A stretch of DNA of 9,364 nt, from assembly GCA_002315315.1 (NCBI GenBank), contig DCGT01000029.1, positions 1 through 9,364 on the forward strand. The letters run 5' to 3'. Source of the DNA: Faecalibacterium sp. UBA1771 (GTDB lineage: Bacteria; Bacillota; Clostridia; Oscillospirales; Ruminococcaceae). Both the position numbers and the translations under genes were made by a program. Positions 1 to 5,542 of the stretch are shown here, in pieces. The notes under the pieces were generated by a model that saw only the letters and a program-made list of their open reading frames with translations, had not been told where the DNA came from and did not search any database. Positions within the stretch are counted from its first letter, which is position 1. Every line of letters begins with the position of its first letter.

Positions 1-59
1 GGTAGCGCGCCTGCTTTGGGAGCAGGATGCCGCAGGTTCAAATCCTGTCACTCCGACCA
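1..59 (+). tRNA. tRNA-Pro (anticodon UGG), 5' end cut off by the window
   Basis: The anticodon arm is clear: stem CCTGC (10-14) pairs with GCAGG (22-26) around the seven-base loop TTTGGGA, with the anticodon TGG at 17-19, which reads proline CCN codons. The T arm follows: stem GCAGG (32-36), loop TTCAAAT, stem CCTGT (44-48). The 3' acceptor strand is CACTCCG (49-55), the discriminator base is A56, and CCA is encoded at 57-59. The 5' acceptor strand and the start of the D arm lie before base 1, so the gene is partial. Confidence 0.95.
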
Positions 60-64
60 AACCA

Positions 65-106
65 AGTACCCGTAACTCAAAAAGAATTGCGGGTACTATT
101 TTTTTC
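65..106 (+). terminator. Rho-independent terminator after tRNA-Pro
   Basis: AGTACCCG (65-72) pairs perfectly with CGGGTACT (90-97), leaving a 17-base A-rich loop, and a run of seven T follows at 99-105. It begins six bases after the CCA end of the tRNA, so it ends the tRNA transcript and isolates it from the genes downstream. Confidence 0.85.
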
Positions 107-133
107 TCTGTTCAATTTGCTTTCAAAAATTTC

Positions 134-163
134 TTGCAAAGTGTCAGTCAACTATTGTAAATT
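134..163 (+). promoter_or_regulatory. Weak candidate promoter for the 235-898 gene cluster
   Basis: TTGCAA (134-139) and TAAATT (158-163) are separated by 18 bases. TTATAC at 162-167 is an alternative -10. The cluster needs a promoter because a terminator stands just upstream at 65-106. Neither hexamer is close to consensus, so the exact position is uncertain. The rest of 107-234 holds no gene that I can support. Confidence 0.3.
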
Positions 164-234
164 ATACGGTAGGGCGGATGCAGATTTACGCCGTACACTG
201 ATCCTGAAATCATATTATTAGGCAGGTAAATAAA

Positions 235-375
235 ATGGGAAAAATTAACCCCGATTGTCCGTGCAAAAACATCAAATGCGAAAACCACGGTAACTGTGAG
301 GAGTGCAGAAAGCATCATGCCGGTTCAAGCAGTCCCCGTCCGTGCGGAGCGGAAAACGCCCCGAAAGAGGGTTAA
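235..375 (+). CDS. Small cysteine-rich protein (46 aa), possible metal-binding
   Basis: This 46-codon gene starts at ATG 235, preceded by GGCAGG at 221-226, and stops with TAA at 373-375. The protein is rich in cysteine and histidine: Cys8, Cys10, Cys15, Cys21, Cys24 and Cys37, with His27 and His28. The pattern C-x-C-x4-C-x5-C-x2-C-x3-H suggests a small zinc or iron site. It resembles, from memory and unchecked, small clostridial cysteine-rich proteins catalogued as DUF6485. The C-terminal third is Pro/Ser-rich and probably disordered. There is no signal peptide or membrane segment. It sits six bases before the next gene and probably shares its mRNA. The coding call rests on the cysteine pattern, the ribosome binding site and the tight spacing. 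Function is unknown. Confidence 0.7.
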   Translation: MGKINPDCPCKNIKCENHGNCEECRKHHAGSSSPRPCGAENAPKEG

Positions 376-381
376 GAGCCT

Positions 382-606
382 ATGAACAATCACACCAAAA
401 AGAAAATTGCGCCGATAGTTGTGAACGTCATATTGCTTGTGTATTACGGTCTGTATTTCGGTATGATTATTACAACGCTTCCGCTGATTTGGAAAATAGT
501 TTGCGGCATTGTTCCCGTTGTGCTCGGAATTGCGACAATATGCGTGTGCGTTCAAAGAATAAAGGAAATCGACAAAGGAGAAGAAGATGATATTAGTAAA
601 TACTGA
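382..606 (+). CDS. Small membrane protein with two predicted helices (74 aa)
   Basis: The start is ATG 382, with GAGGG at 367-371 inside the end of the previous gene as a likely ribosome binding site. The N-terminus is basic (Lys6-Lys8). Two hydrophobic stretches, about residues 10-32 and 36-57, are joined by a very short turn, and a charged tail (KEIDKGEEDD, residues 61-70) follows. The positive N-terminus suggests both ends are cytoplasmic. The last 20 bases overlap the next gene, whose ribosome binding site lies inside this one, so the two are probably translationally coupled. I do not recognise a family. The overlap and the hydrophobic pattern support a real gene. A role as membrane partner of the YbjQ-like protein is only a guess from position. 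Confidence 0.75.
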   Translation: MNNHTKKKIAPIVVNVILLVYYGLYFGMIITTLPLIWKIVCGIVPVVLGIATICVCVQRIKEIDKGEEDDISKY

Positions 607-898
607 TTATATCAGCGGCAAGGAATTGGAAATGCTCGGTATGGTCAAGGGAAGCACGATACAGTCAAAGAATGTCGGCAAGGACATTATGCAGGCACTT
701 AAAACGCTGGTGGGTGGCGAGCTGACTGCCTACAACGAGATGATGAACGAGGCAAGAGCAATTGCCACAAAACGCATGGTAGCCGAAGCAGAGACATTGA
801 GTGCCGACGCCGTTGTTAATATCCGCTATGCATCATCTGCGATAATGCAGGGCGCCGCCGAGGTAATCGCCTACGGTACTGCGGTTAAATTTAAATAA
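587..898 (+). CDS. YbjQ/UPF0145 family protein (103 aa)
   Basis: The start is ATG 587, with AAAGGAG ending about seven bases upstream. The length (103 aa) fits the family, which is about 105 aa. Recognisable features are the N-terminal strand LVNTDYISGKELEMLG, the central motif around GGELTAYNEMMNEAR (about residues 43-57), and the alternating C-terminal strands with AVVNIRY (residues 74-80). This is the YbjQ/UPF0145 family (DUF74), whose members form compact oligomers. The family is sometimes labelled heavy-metal-binding, but no cysteine or histidine is present here, and I know of no established biochemical role. It is the last gene of the 235-898 cluster, and no clear terminator follows, so some readthrough toward the MATE gene is possible. 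Confidence 0.88.
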   Translation: MILVNTDYISGKELEMLGMVKGSTIQSKNVGKDIMQALKTLVGGELTAYNEMMNEARAIATKRMVAEAETLSADAVVNIRYASSAIMQGAAEVIAYGTAVKFK

Positions 899-949
899 GT
901 ACCGATAAAAAGCAATTTTATAGAACTCTTGTAGATGTCTTGTTTTTTA

Positions 950-978
950 TTGACATTATTTGAATTGCGTAATATACT
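950..978 (+). promoter_or_regulatory. Sigma-A promoter of the MATE-MarR operon
   Basis: A perfect -35 TTGACA (950-955) and a -10 TATACT (973-978) are separated by exactly 17 bases. Transcription would start near 985, giving a leader of about 80 bases before the MATE start codon. The leader contains operator-like repeats and a hairpin, listed separately. Confidence 0.85.
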
Positions 979-1013
979 GTTGCTATTGAAACAGTTGCAA
1001 CTACAACAGTTGC
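965..1013 (+). promoter_or_regulatory. Candidate MarR operator array of 15-bp-spaced TTGC motifs
   Basis: TTGC occurs at 965-968, 980-983, 995-998 and 1010-1013, each exactly 15 bases after the last. The -35 TTGACA at 950 is in the same phase. Within this array AGTTGCAACT (993-1002) is a perfect 10-bp palindrome, CAACAGTTG (1004-1012) is an inverted repeat around one base, and AACAGTTGC is repeated at 990-998 and 1005-1013. The block runs from the promoter spacer to just past the likely transcription start, where a repressor would block initiation. The MarR protein encoded at 2493 is the obvious candidate ligand. That link is inferred from position. Confidence 0.65.
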
Positions 1014-1019
1014 GAAAGC

Positions 1020-1043
1020 ATGGCTGCGGACAACCGCAGCTAT
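1020..1043 (+). other. Stable hairpin in the MATE mRNA leader
   Basis: ATGGCTGCGG (1020-1029) pairs with CCGCAGCTAT (1034-1043) over ten base pairs, including one G-U, around the tetraloop ACAA. It lies between the operator region and the ribosome binding site (AAGGAG, 1056-1061). No T run follows, so it is not a standard terminator. It may stabilise the mRNA or tune translation. It also shows that the in-frame ATG at 1020 is not the likely start, because that codon sits at the base of the stem and lacks a ribosome binding site. Confidence 0.6.
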
Positions 1044-1067
1044 ATTATTGTTTATAAGGAGAAAATT

Positions 1068-2477
1068 ATGGATTCAAACATTGAACGGCAGCGTGCCGAA
1101 CGCCGCCGTATGATGCTGGAAGACCCGATTATGAAGGTTATTCCCGTCATCGCTCTGCCGATGGTCATTTCGATGCTCATCGACGCTTTTTACAACCTTG
1201 CCGACACCTACTTTGTCAGTCAGCTCGGCACCGCCGCTACCGCCGCCGTCGGTATAAACAATTCGCTTATGCACTTTATCCGAGCAATCGGAATGGGCTT
1301 CGGAATGGGCGCGGCGAGCTATATGTCGCGTCTGCTCGGCGCCAAAAAGGGCGATGAGGCGTCCAAGGTTGCTTCAACTACTCTGTTCACCTCTATCGGC
1401 TTTATAACCGCCTGCGCCGTTATCGCATTCTTTGTGCGCAGACCGCTCGTTATGCTGCTCGGCGCGACCGAAACCTCTATGCAATATTCTATGGACTATG
1501 CCACCTACATACTGCTCGCCGCACCGTTCACCGCCGGAGAAATCGCGCTCAGTCAGTCATTGCGCTCCGAGGGCAGTACGACTTTCTCAATGATAGGCAT
1601 GGTTTCGGGCTGCGTTGTCAATCTTGCTCTTGACCCGATTTTCATTTCGACCTTCGGGTGGGGAGTTGCCGGCGCCGCCGCCGCTACCGCTCTGTCAAAG
1701 GTAGTCAGCTTCTGTGTACTGCTCGTACCGTTCCTCAAGGGCAAGAGCCTTATTACGATTTCCTTCAAGCTCTTTACACCAAGCAAGGAAATCTATGCCG
1801 AGGTCGCCCGTATGGGTATCCCGACCTTCCTGCGAGCCTCTCTTATGAGCGTCGCGAGTGTCGTTACCAACCAATACGCCGGCAGCTACGGCGATTCCGT
1901 ACTCGCCGCCGTTTCCGTTTCCAACCGCATTATGATGTTCGTCGGATCAATGGTAATGGGCTTCGGTCAGGGCTTCCAGCCTATCGCGGGCTATTGTTAC
2001 GGCGCGAAGTATTATAAGCGCGTCCGCGTTGCTTTCTGGGCCACTACTGCCTTCGGTGCCGCTATCTGCCTTGTTTTCGGCGCTCTGCTGTATTTCCTCG
2101 CTCCGCAGGCTGTCGGAATCTTCACCTCCGACGACGCCGAGATTATCCGCGTAGGCGTCTATATGGTTCGCGTACAATGCCTCACGCTTCCGTTCCATGT
2201 TTGGGGCATGATTATCAACGGTATTTTCCAAGGACTCGGCAAGCCTGTCGGCGCCGCCATTCTCGGATTATCCCGTCAGGTTCTCGCCCTTATTCCCATT
2301 ATGATTATCGCCAACAAGCTGTACGGTGTTGACGGTCTTATGAACGCTCAGGCATTATCCGACCTTGCCACTATGATTATCGCCATACCGCTTCTTATCA
2401 ACATTCTCGGATTCCTCAAAAAGAAGGAAAAAGAGCCGGACGCCGTTACGGAAGGGTCTAAGACGGCAGAGGCATAA
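1068..2477 (+). CDS. MATE family multidrug/metabolite efflux transporter (469 aa)
   Basis: An inner-membrane exporter of the MATE family, which uses Na+ or H+ gradients to expel cationic drugs or metabolites. The start at ATG 1068 has AAGGAG six bases upstream. The length is typical (about 450-470 aa), and the hydrophobicity fits twelve transmembrane helices. Family landmarks are a cytoplasmic N-terminus rich in Arg/Glu, TM1 with DAFYNLADTYFVSQLG (residues 39-54), the N-half signature SLRSEGST (residues 164-171) followed by NLALDPIFI (185-193), the C-half GFGQGFQPIAGYCYGAKYYKR (about 298-318), and FQGLGKP (387-393). The basic tail KKKEKE follows the last helix. These fit the DinF/MepA branch. 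It is co-transcribed with the MarR gene 15 bases downstream, the same partnership as mepR-mepA of Staphylococcus aureus. The substrate cannot be told from sequence. Confidence 0.95.
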   Translation: MDSNIERQRAERRRMMLEDPIMKVIPVIALPMVISMLIDAFYNLADTYFVSQLGTAATAAVGINNSLMHFIRAIGMGFGMGAASYMSRLLGAKKGDEASKVASTTLFTSIGFITACAVIAFFVRRPLVMLLGATETSMQYSMDYATYILLAAPFTAGEIALSQSLRSEGSTTFSMIGMVSGCVVNLALDPIFISTFGWGVAGAAAATALSKVVSFCVLLVPFLKGKSLITISFKLFTPSKEIYAEVARMGIPTFLRASLMSVASVVTNQYAGSYGDSVLAAVSVSNRIMMFVGSMVMGFGQGFQPIAGYCYGAKYYKRVRVAFWATTAFGAAICLVFGALLYFLAPQAVGIFTSDDAEIIRVGVYMVRVQCLTLPFHVWGMIINGIFQGLGKPVGAAILGLSRQVLALIPIMIIANKLYGVDGLMNAQALSDLATMIIAIPLLINILGFLKKKEKEPDAVTEGSKTAEA

Positions 2478-2492
2478 GGAGATTGAACAAAA

Positions 2493-2939
2493 ATGTCGGA
2501 AAATGATATGCGGCAGCACGATACCGCAAGACACATTTCCCGCCTTGTATCACAGCTATACCGCAGTCGCAGAATTTTTATGAACAATCGGCTGAAGGAT
2601 ACGGGAATCAAAGGTCCCTCGTATATGATTTTGACCACACTCGACCGCAATCCCGGTTCTACTCAGGACGCAGTAGCACAGCTCATTGCGATAGACAAAA
2701 GCGGAATTGCCCGTGCCGCCCGTGAGCTGGAAACTCTCGGCTACATCAGGCGGGAGACAGACGATGAAAATCGCCGTCAAAACCGCCTTTATCTCACCGA
2801 GTCAGGACGCTCCGTGCTGCCCGTAATCCGAGAAAGCTTCTCGGAATGGGGCGCAAAGGTGACCGAGGGTATGAGCAGCGAACAGATCGAGCAGGTCATC
2901 GCTCTGCTCGAAATGATGAGTGAAAACTCCGCGGTTTAG
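2493..2939 (+). CDS. MarR family transcriptional regulator (148 aa)
   Basis: A dimeric winged-helix DNA-binding protein of the MarR family, normally a repressor released by small ligands. The length is typical. The recognition region is residues 55-85 (STQDAVAQLIAIDKSGIARA, then RELETLGYI), followed by the wing RRETDDENRRQNRLYLTESG at 86-105, which carries the family's Asp/Arg-rich hairpin. The flanking N- and C-terminal helices (about 10-35 and 108-145) form the dimer interface in relatives. The ribosome binding site AAGGAG (2476-2481) overlaps the MATE stop codon, with an 11-base spacer, so the two genes form one operon. By family precedent it probably represses its own operon through the repeats at 965-1013. 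No oxidant-sensing cysteine is present, because the protein contains no cysteine at all. Ligand sensing is therefore probably by direct binding. Confidence 0.94.
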   Translation: MSENDMRQHDTARHISRLVSQLYRSRRIFMNNRLKDTGIKGPSYMILTTLDRNPGSTQDAVAQLIAIDKSGIARAARELETLGYIRRETDDENRRQNRLYLTESGRSVLPVIRESFSEWGAKVTEGMSSEQIEQVIALLEMMSENSAV

Positions 2940-2966
2940 CCTATGATTTGAAATATCAGCGTATAC

Positions 2967-3000
2967 AAATCCCCCGCTCGTCAAAAGCGGGGGATTTTTT
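2967..3000 (+). terminator. Rho-independent terminator of the MATE-MarR operon
   Basis: AAATCCCCCGCT (2967-2978) pairs perfectly with AGCGGGGGATTT (2986-2997) around the loop CGTCAAA, and the T run continues to 3000. It lies 28 bases after the MarR stop codon and is a strong, typical intrinsic terminator. Confidence 0.95.
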
Positions 3001-3040
3001 CGGTTTGCGGCAAATATTATTTACCGATGGTTCAAAGCTG

Positions 3041-3069
3041 TTGTTTTACGCGGACTGATATTGTAAAAT
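3041..3069 (+). promoter_or_regulatory. Candidate promoter of the transglutaminase-like gene
   Basis: TTGTTT (3041-3046) and TAAAAT (3064-3069) are separated by 17 bases. The position is reasonable: it follows the operon terminator at 2967-3000 and leaves a leader of about 30 bases before ATG 3108. Confidence 0.5.
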
Positions 3070-3107
3070 ACAGATAATGTATGACGGCTCTGACGGGAGA
3101 TCTCACA

Positions 3108-4298
3108 ATGAAAATTATCTACAGAATAATCGTTCTTTTAATTCTTGCGGCTATAGTTTGGTATACCTTTTCTACCTACCCCGCTTCTCTGACCTACGAT
3201 ATACTGTCGGGTGTCGGTTTCTCCGATACAACGGACATCGTTCCCGTGGAGGGATATCTGCGCTCGTTTATGGACAGTGACACGGCTATGCTCTACGATG
3301 CTGTCATCGCCGCCGCTCTCAATTTTAAAGACACCGTTTCAGTCCCGTCCTACGGGTTGGACGAGCAGCAGCTTATCGACGTTATCGACGCAATCAGGCT
3401 CGAGCGCCCCGATATTTTCTGGGTTGATTGGAGCTGTACCGCCTATTCAGTCAGCTCACAGGGGACTACGCTAAGTCTTACCGAATATATGACAGCCTAC
3501 GAAGCCACTGACTATCGCACAAGGGTCGACTCGATTGTCGACAAAATAATCGACGAAATGCAGTCCGAGGGCATTACCGATGATTTCGACGCCGTCTGCT
3601 ACGTTCACGACCGCATTGCCGCCGACTGCACGTATGCCGACGAGGTAACCGACATTACTCATACCATGGTCGGTGCGCTCGTAAACGGTTCGGCAGTCTG
3701 CGACGGTTATTCGAGAGCATTTCAATATATTATGAACCGTCTCGGAATAGAAAATTACCTTATGATAGGCAACGCGGACGACACCGACGGCGAACGCTCA
3801 GATCACGCATGGAACGCCGTTGTGCTGGACGGCTTCTGCACCAACATCGACATCACATGGGATGACCGCGTGTCCGACACCGATTCCGACGGTAAAATAT
3901 CGGTCATCAGTCATTCCTATTTCGGACGCTCGGATGCAGAGCTTGCAAGCGGCAGAACAGTGTTCGACATTTGCGAAAAATATCCCCGGCGCGTTTCTTA
4001 CGGTTGGTTTGCCCATAAAGGTCTGAACGGTGCTTCGCGAGAGTCAATTTACACCACCGCCGCTCAGATGCTCGCCGACACTGCCGATGGTACAAATGCT
4101 TATTTTGAGGTTCAAATAACCGACCCGCACGAGCGTGAGCTGTTTACGTCAAGCTACGATGCGGGAATAGGTGATATAATTTCAAGAGCAAACGCTATTC
4201 TCGCCGATGACGGCAAACCGTCAGGCTACGTCGGAACGGGATATTTCCATACATTTGATGACGGAACGCTGATTGTCATCTGTTCACTGCAAGGTTGA
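3108..4298 (+). CDS. Membrane-anchored transglutaminase-like (papain-fold) protein, 396 aa
   Basis: The N-terminus (residues 1-22, MKIIYR then a run of hydrophobic residues) is a signal anchor, placing the rest outside the membrane. The transglutaminase-like core shows a full catalytic triad: Cys198 in SAVCDGYSRAF (codon at 3699-3701), His233 in SDHAWNAV, and Asp248 in NIDITWDD. Proteins of this superfamily act as cysteine proteases, amidases or crosslinkers, and the substrate here is unknown. Residues 30-120 are a less conserved N-terminal domain, as in other clostridial secreted members, and residues 300-396 form a C-terminal domain I do not recognise. I chose ATG 3108 because GGGAG stands eight bases upstream and the hydrophobic anchor begins at once. 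The in-frame ATG at 3081 lacks a ribosome binding site. The SPFH gene follows after 64 bases, with its own likely promoter. Confidence 0.88.
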   Translation: MKIIYRIIVLLILAAIVWYTFSTYPASLTYDILSGVGFSDTTDIVPVEGYLRSFMDSDTAMLYDAVIAAALNFKDTVSVPSYGLDEQQLIDVIDAIRLERPDIFWVDWSCTAYSVSSQGTTLSLTEYMTAYEATDYRTRVDSIVDKIIDEMQSEGITDDFDAVCYVHDRIAADCTYADEVTDITHTMVGALVNGSAVCDGYSRAFQYIMNRLGIENYLMIGNADDTDGERSDHAWNAVVLDGFCTNIDITWDDRVSDTDSDGKISVISHSYFGRSDAELASGRTVFDICEKYPRRVSYGWFAHKGLNGASRESIYTTAAQMLADTADGTNAYFEVQITDPHERELFTSSYDAGIGDIISRANAILADDGKPSGYVGTGYFHTFDDGTLIVICSLQG

Positions 4299-4323
4299 GC
4301 ACTTTGACAATAAACGATATAAT
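4295..4323 (+). promoter_or_regulatory. Candidate promoter of the SPFH gene, overlapping the upstream stop codon
   Basis: A perfect -10 TATAAT (4318-4323) lies 17 bases after TTGAGC (4295-4300), which overlaps the TGA stop of the preceding gene. A consensus TTGACA at 4304-4309 is only eight bases from the -10, too close to serve as its -35. The leader to ATG 4363 would be about 33 bases. Confidence 0.6.
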
Positions 4324-4362
4324 TGTTTAAGTAAGCTTTTCTTTACCGCAAAGGAGTTTAAA

Positions 4363-5271
4363 ATGATTTTTGTCAAAAATAAAACCTATACCGTGCGCGA
4401 TTCCATTACCGGTGCGGAGACTGTTCGTTCCCGCCGTGTTCCGAATATTCCCGTCATCGCCGCCGCAGTGCTTGTCATTGTTCTGCTGTTTATGAGCGTT
4501 AAAATAGTTCCGACAGGCTTCACCGGCGTCAAAACCACATTCGGGCAGATAAGCGAGAGAACTCTTCAAAACGGCATCAACTTCAAAATACCGCTCATTC
4601 AGAAGATTACACTCGTCAACAACAAACAGCAGGATTTGACCTTCAGCGACAGAGTCTGGAGCGAGAGCAAGGAGCAGACCGTCGTTTATATGGAGCAAAT
4701 CACCGTTACATATCAGATAGCCAAGGACAAGTCGGCGTGGATTTATTCCAATGTTTCCAACTTTCCCAAGGATTTGCTTTCCGCAGACCTTGTCTCGAGT
4801 GCACTAAAGGCAAGCACAGTGCAGATTGAAACGTCAAAGGTAACCAACCGTTCGATAATCGAGCCTATTGCCAAACAGCAGATGCAGGCGGCACTCGATG
4901 AAAAGTACGGAGAAAACACCGTTCAGGTAGTCAAGGTAGTTATTAACAATATGGATTTTGAGGATAACTACAACGAAGCCATTGCCGAACGTCAAATCGC
5001 ACAGCAGCAGTATGAGATTTCGGCGATCAACAACAAAACCGCCGTCGAAAAAGCAGAAGCGGAGGCAGAGGCTACCCGTATAACCGCACAGGCGGAGGCT
5101 GACGCCGAGCTGATTAAAGCCGAAGCAAAGGCAAAAGCCAATGACATCATCTCTCAGAGCATAACCGACAGTACCCTTAAGCTTGACTACATCGAGAAGT
5201 GGGACGGCGTTATGCCCAAGGTTTCCGGCGGCAGCGGAATTATGTACGATGTCAGCGGACTGACCGAATAA
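4363..5271 (+). CDS. SPFH/prohibitin-like (band 7) membrane protein, 302 aa
   Basis: The start is ATG 4363, with AAAGGAG six bases upstream. After a polar N-terminus of about 28 residues comes one transmembrane helix (residues 29-47, VPNIPVIAAAVLVIVLLFM). The SPFH domain follows: IVPTGFTGVKTTFGQ (48-62), NGINFKIPLIQKI (70-82), then Val-rich strands to about residue 200. Residues 205-262 form a long Ala/Glu/Lys coiled coil (AEAEAEATRITAQAEADAEL), the usual oligomerisation stalk. The layout matches prohibitin/HflC-type proteins, which build membrane-associated rings that organise proteases or lipid domains. No FtsH or NfeD partner is encoded in this window, so the client is unknown. The longer in-frame start at 4273 would overlap the previous gene and has no ribosome binding site. 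A strong terminator follows. Confidence 0.93.
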   Translation: MIFVKNKTYTVRDSITGAETVRSRRVPNIPVIAAAVLVIVLLFMSVKIVPTGFTGVKTTFGQISERTLQNGINFKIPLIQKITLVNNKQQDLTFSDRVWSESKEQTVVYMEQITVTYQIAKDKSAWIYSNVSNFPKDLLSADLVSSALKASTVQIETSKVTNRSIIEPIAKQQMQAALDEKYGENTVQVVKVVINNMDFEDNYNEAIAERQIAQQQYEISAINNKTAVEKAEAEAEATRITAQAEADAELIKAEAKAKANDIISQSITDSTLKLDYIEKWDGVMPKVSGGSGIMYDVSGLTE

Positions 5272-5305
5272 TCCGATTCTCCCGAGAAAAAACAATATTC
5301 AAACA

Positions 5306-5360
5306 AAAACGGGCTTCCCCGATGATTCACAATCGTCGGGGAAGCCCGTTTTATTTGTTT
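5306..5360 (+). terminator. Strong, probably bidirectional, terminator after the SPFH gene
   Basis: AAAACGGGCTTCCCCGA (5306-5322) pairs perfectly with 5336-5352. Four further pairs (one G-U) extend the stem to 21 bp around the loop TTCACA-like apex at 5327-5331. A T-rich tail follows on the + strand (5349-5360). On the minus strand the hairpin is also followed by a T-rich tract (complement of 5286-5309), so it could stop transcripts from either side. Confidence 0.92.
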
Positions 5361-5380
5361 TGATGTCCGCCGAACAACGG

Positions 5381-5425
5381 AAATTAAAAAGTCCGCCTCT
5401 CCTTTAGATAAGAAAGACGGACTTT
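5381..5425 (-). terminator. Terminator-like hairpin for the nfnAB operon
   Basis: AAAGTCCG (5388-5395) pairs with CGGACTTT (5418-5425). CTTT (5402-5405) and AAAG (5413-5416) can pair inside it. Read on the minus strand the stem is followed by TTTTTAATTT. It stands about 120 bases beyond the nfnB stop codon, and the hairpin at 5306-5352 gives a second stop. Confidence 0.6.
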
Positions 5426-5542
5426 ACAAATCACAACAGCTCGTGTCGCTTACTGCTTTTATTCGGACTAAGCAAGCTGATAACCCGCACAATACACGGA
5501 TAAGCTTTTACGGCATTATACGTTCTGCCGTGCATTGACAAT

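Noticed and set aside
27..221. 64-codon frame beginning inside the tRNA
   Set aside because: It starts within tRNA-Pro and runs through a terminator, with no ribosome binding site.
1020..1067. Longer in-frame start for the MATE gene at 1020
   Set aside because: The ATG lies in the base of a leader hairpin with no ribosome binding site, while ATG 1068 has AAGGAG at ideal spacing. The extra residues are not family-like.
899..1067. Possible riboswitch upstream of the MATE gene, since guanidine and other riboswitches can control exporters
   Set aside because: Apart from one simple hairpin there is no ykkC, mini-ykkC (ACGR loops) or other recognisable aptamer core, and there is no terminator in the leader.
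3081..3107. Longer in-frame start for the transglutaminase-like gene at 3081
   Set aside because: No Shine-Dalgarno sequence stands before it, and it would put nine residues before the signal anchor. ATG 3108 has GGGAG at eight bases.
4273..4362. Longer in-frame start for the SPFH gene at 4273
   Set aside because: It would overlap the previous gene and cover the promoter. ATG 4363 has AAAGGAG six bases upstream.
4834..5295. 153-codon frame antisense to the SPFH gene
   Set aside because: The composition mirrors the coiled-coil codons of the real gene, and no start signals are present.
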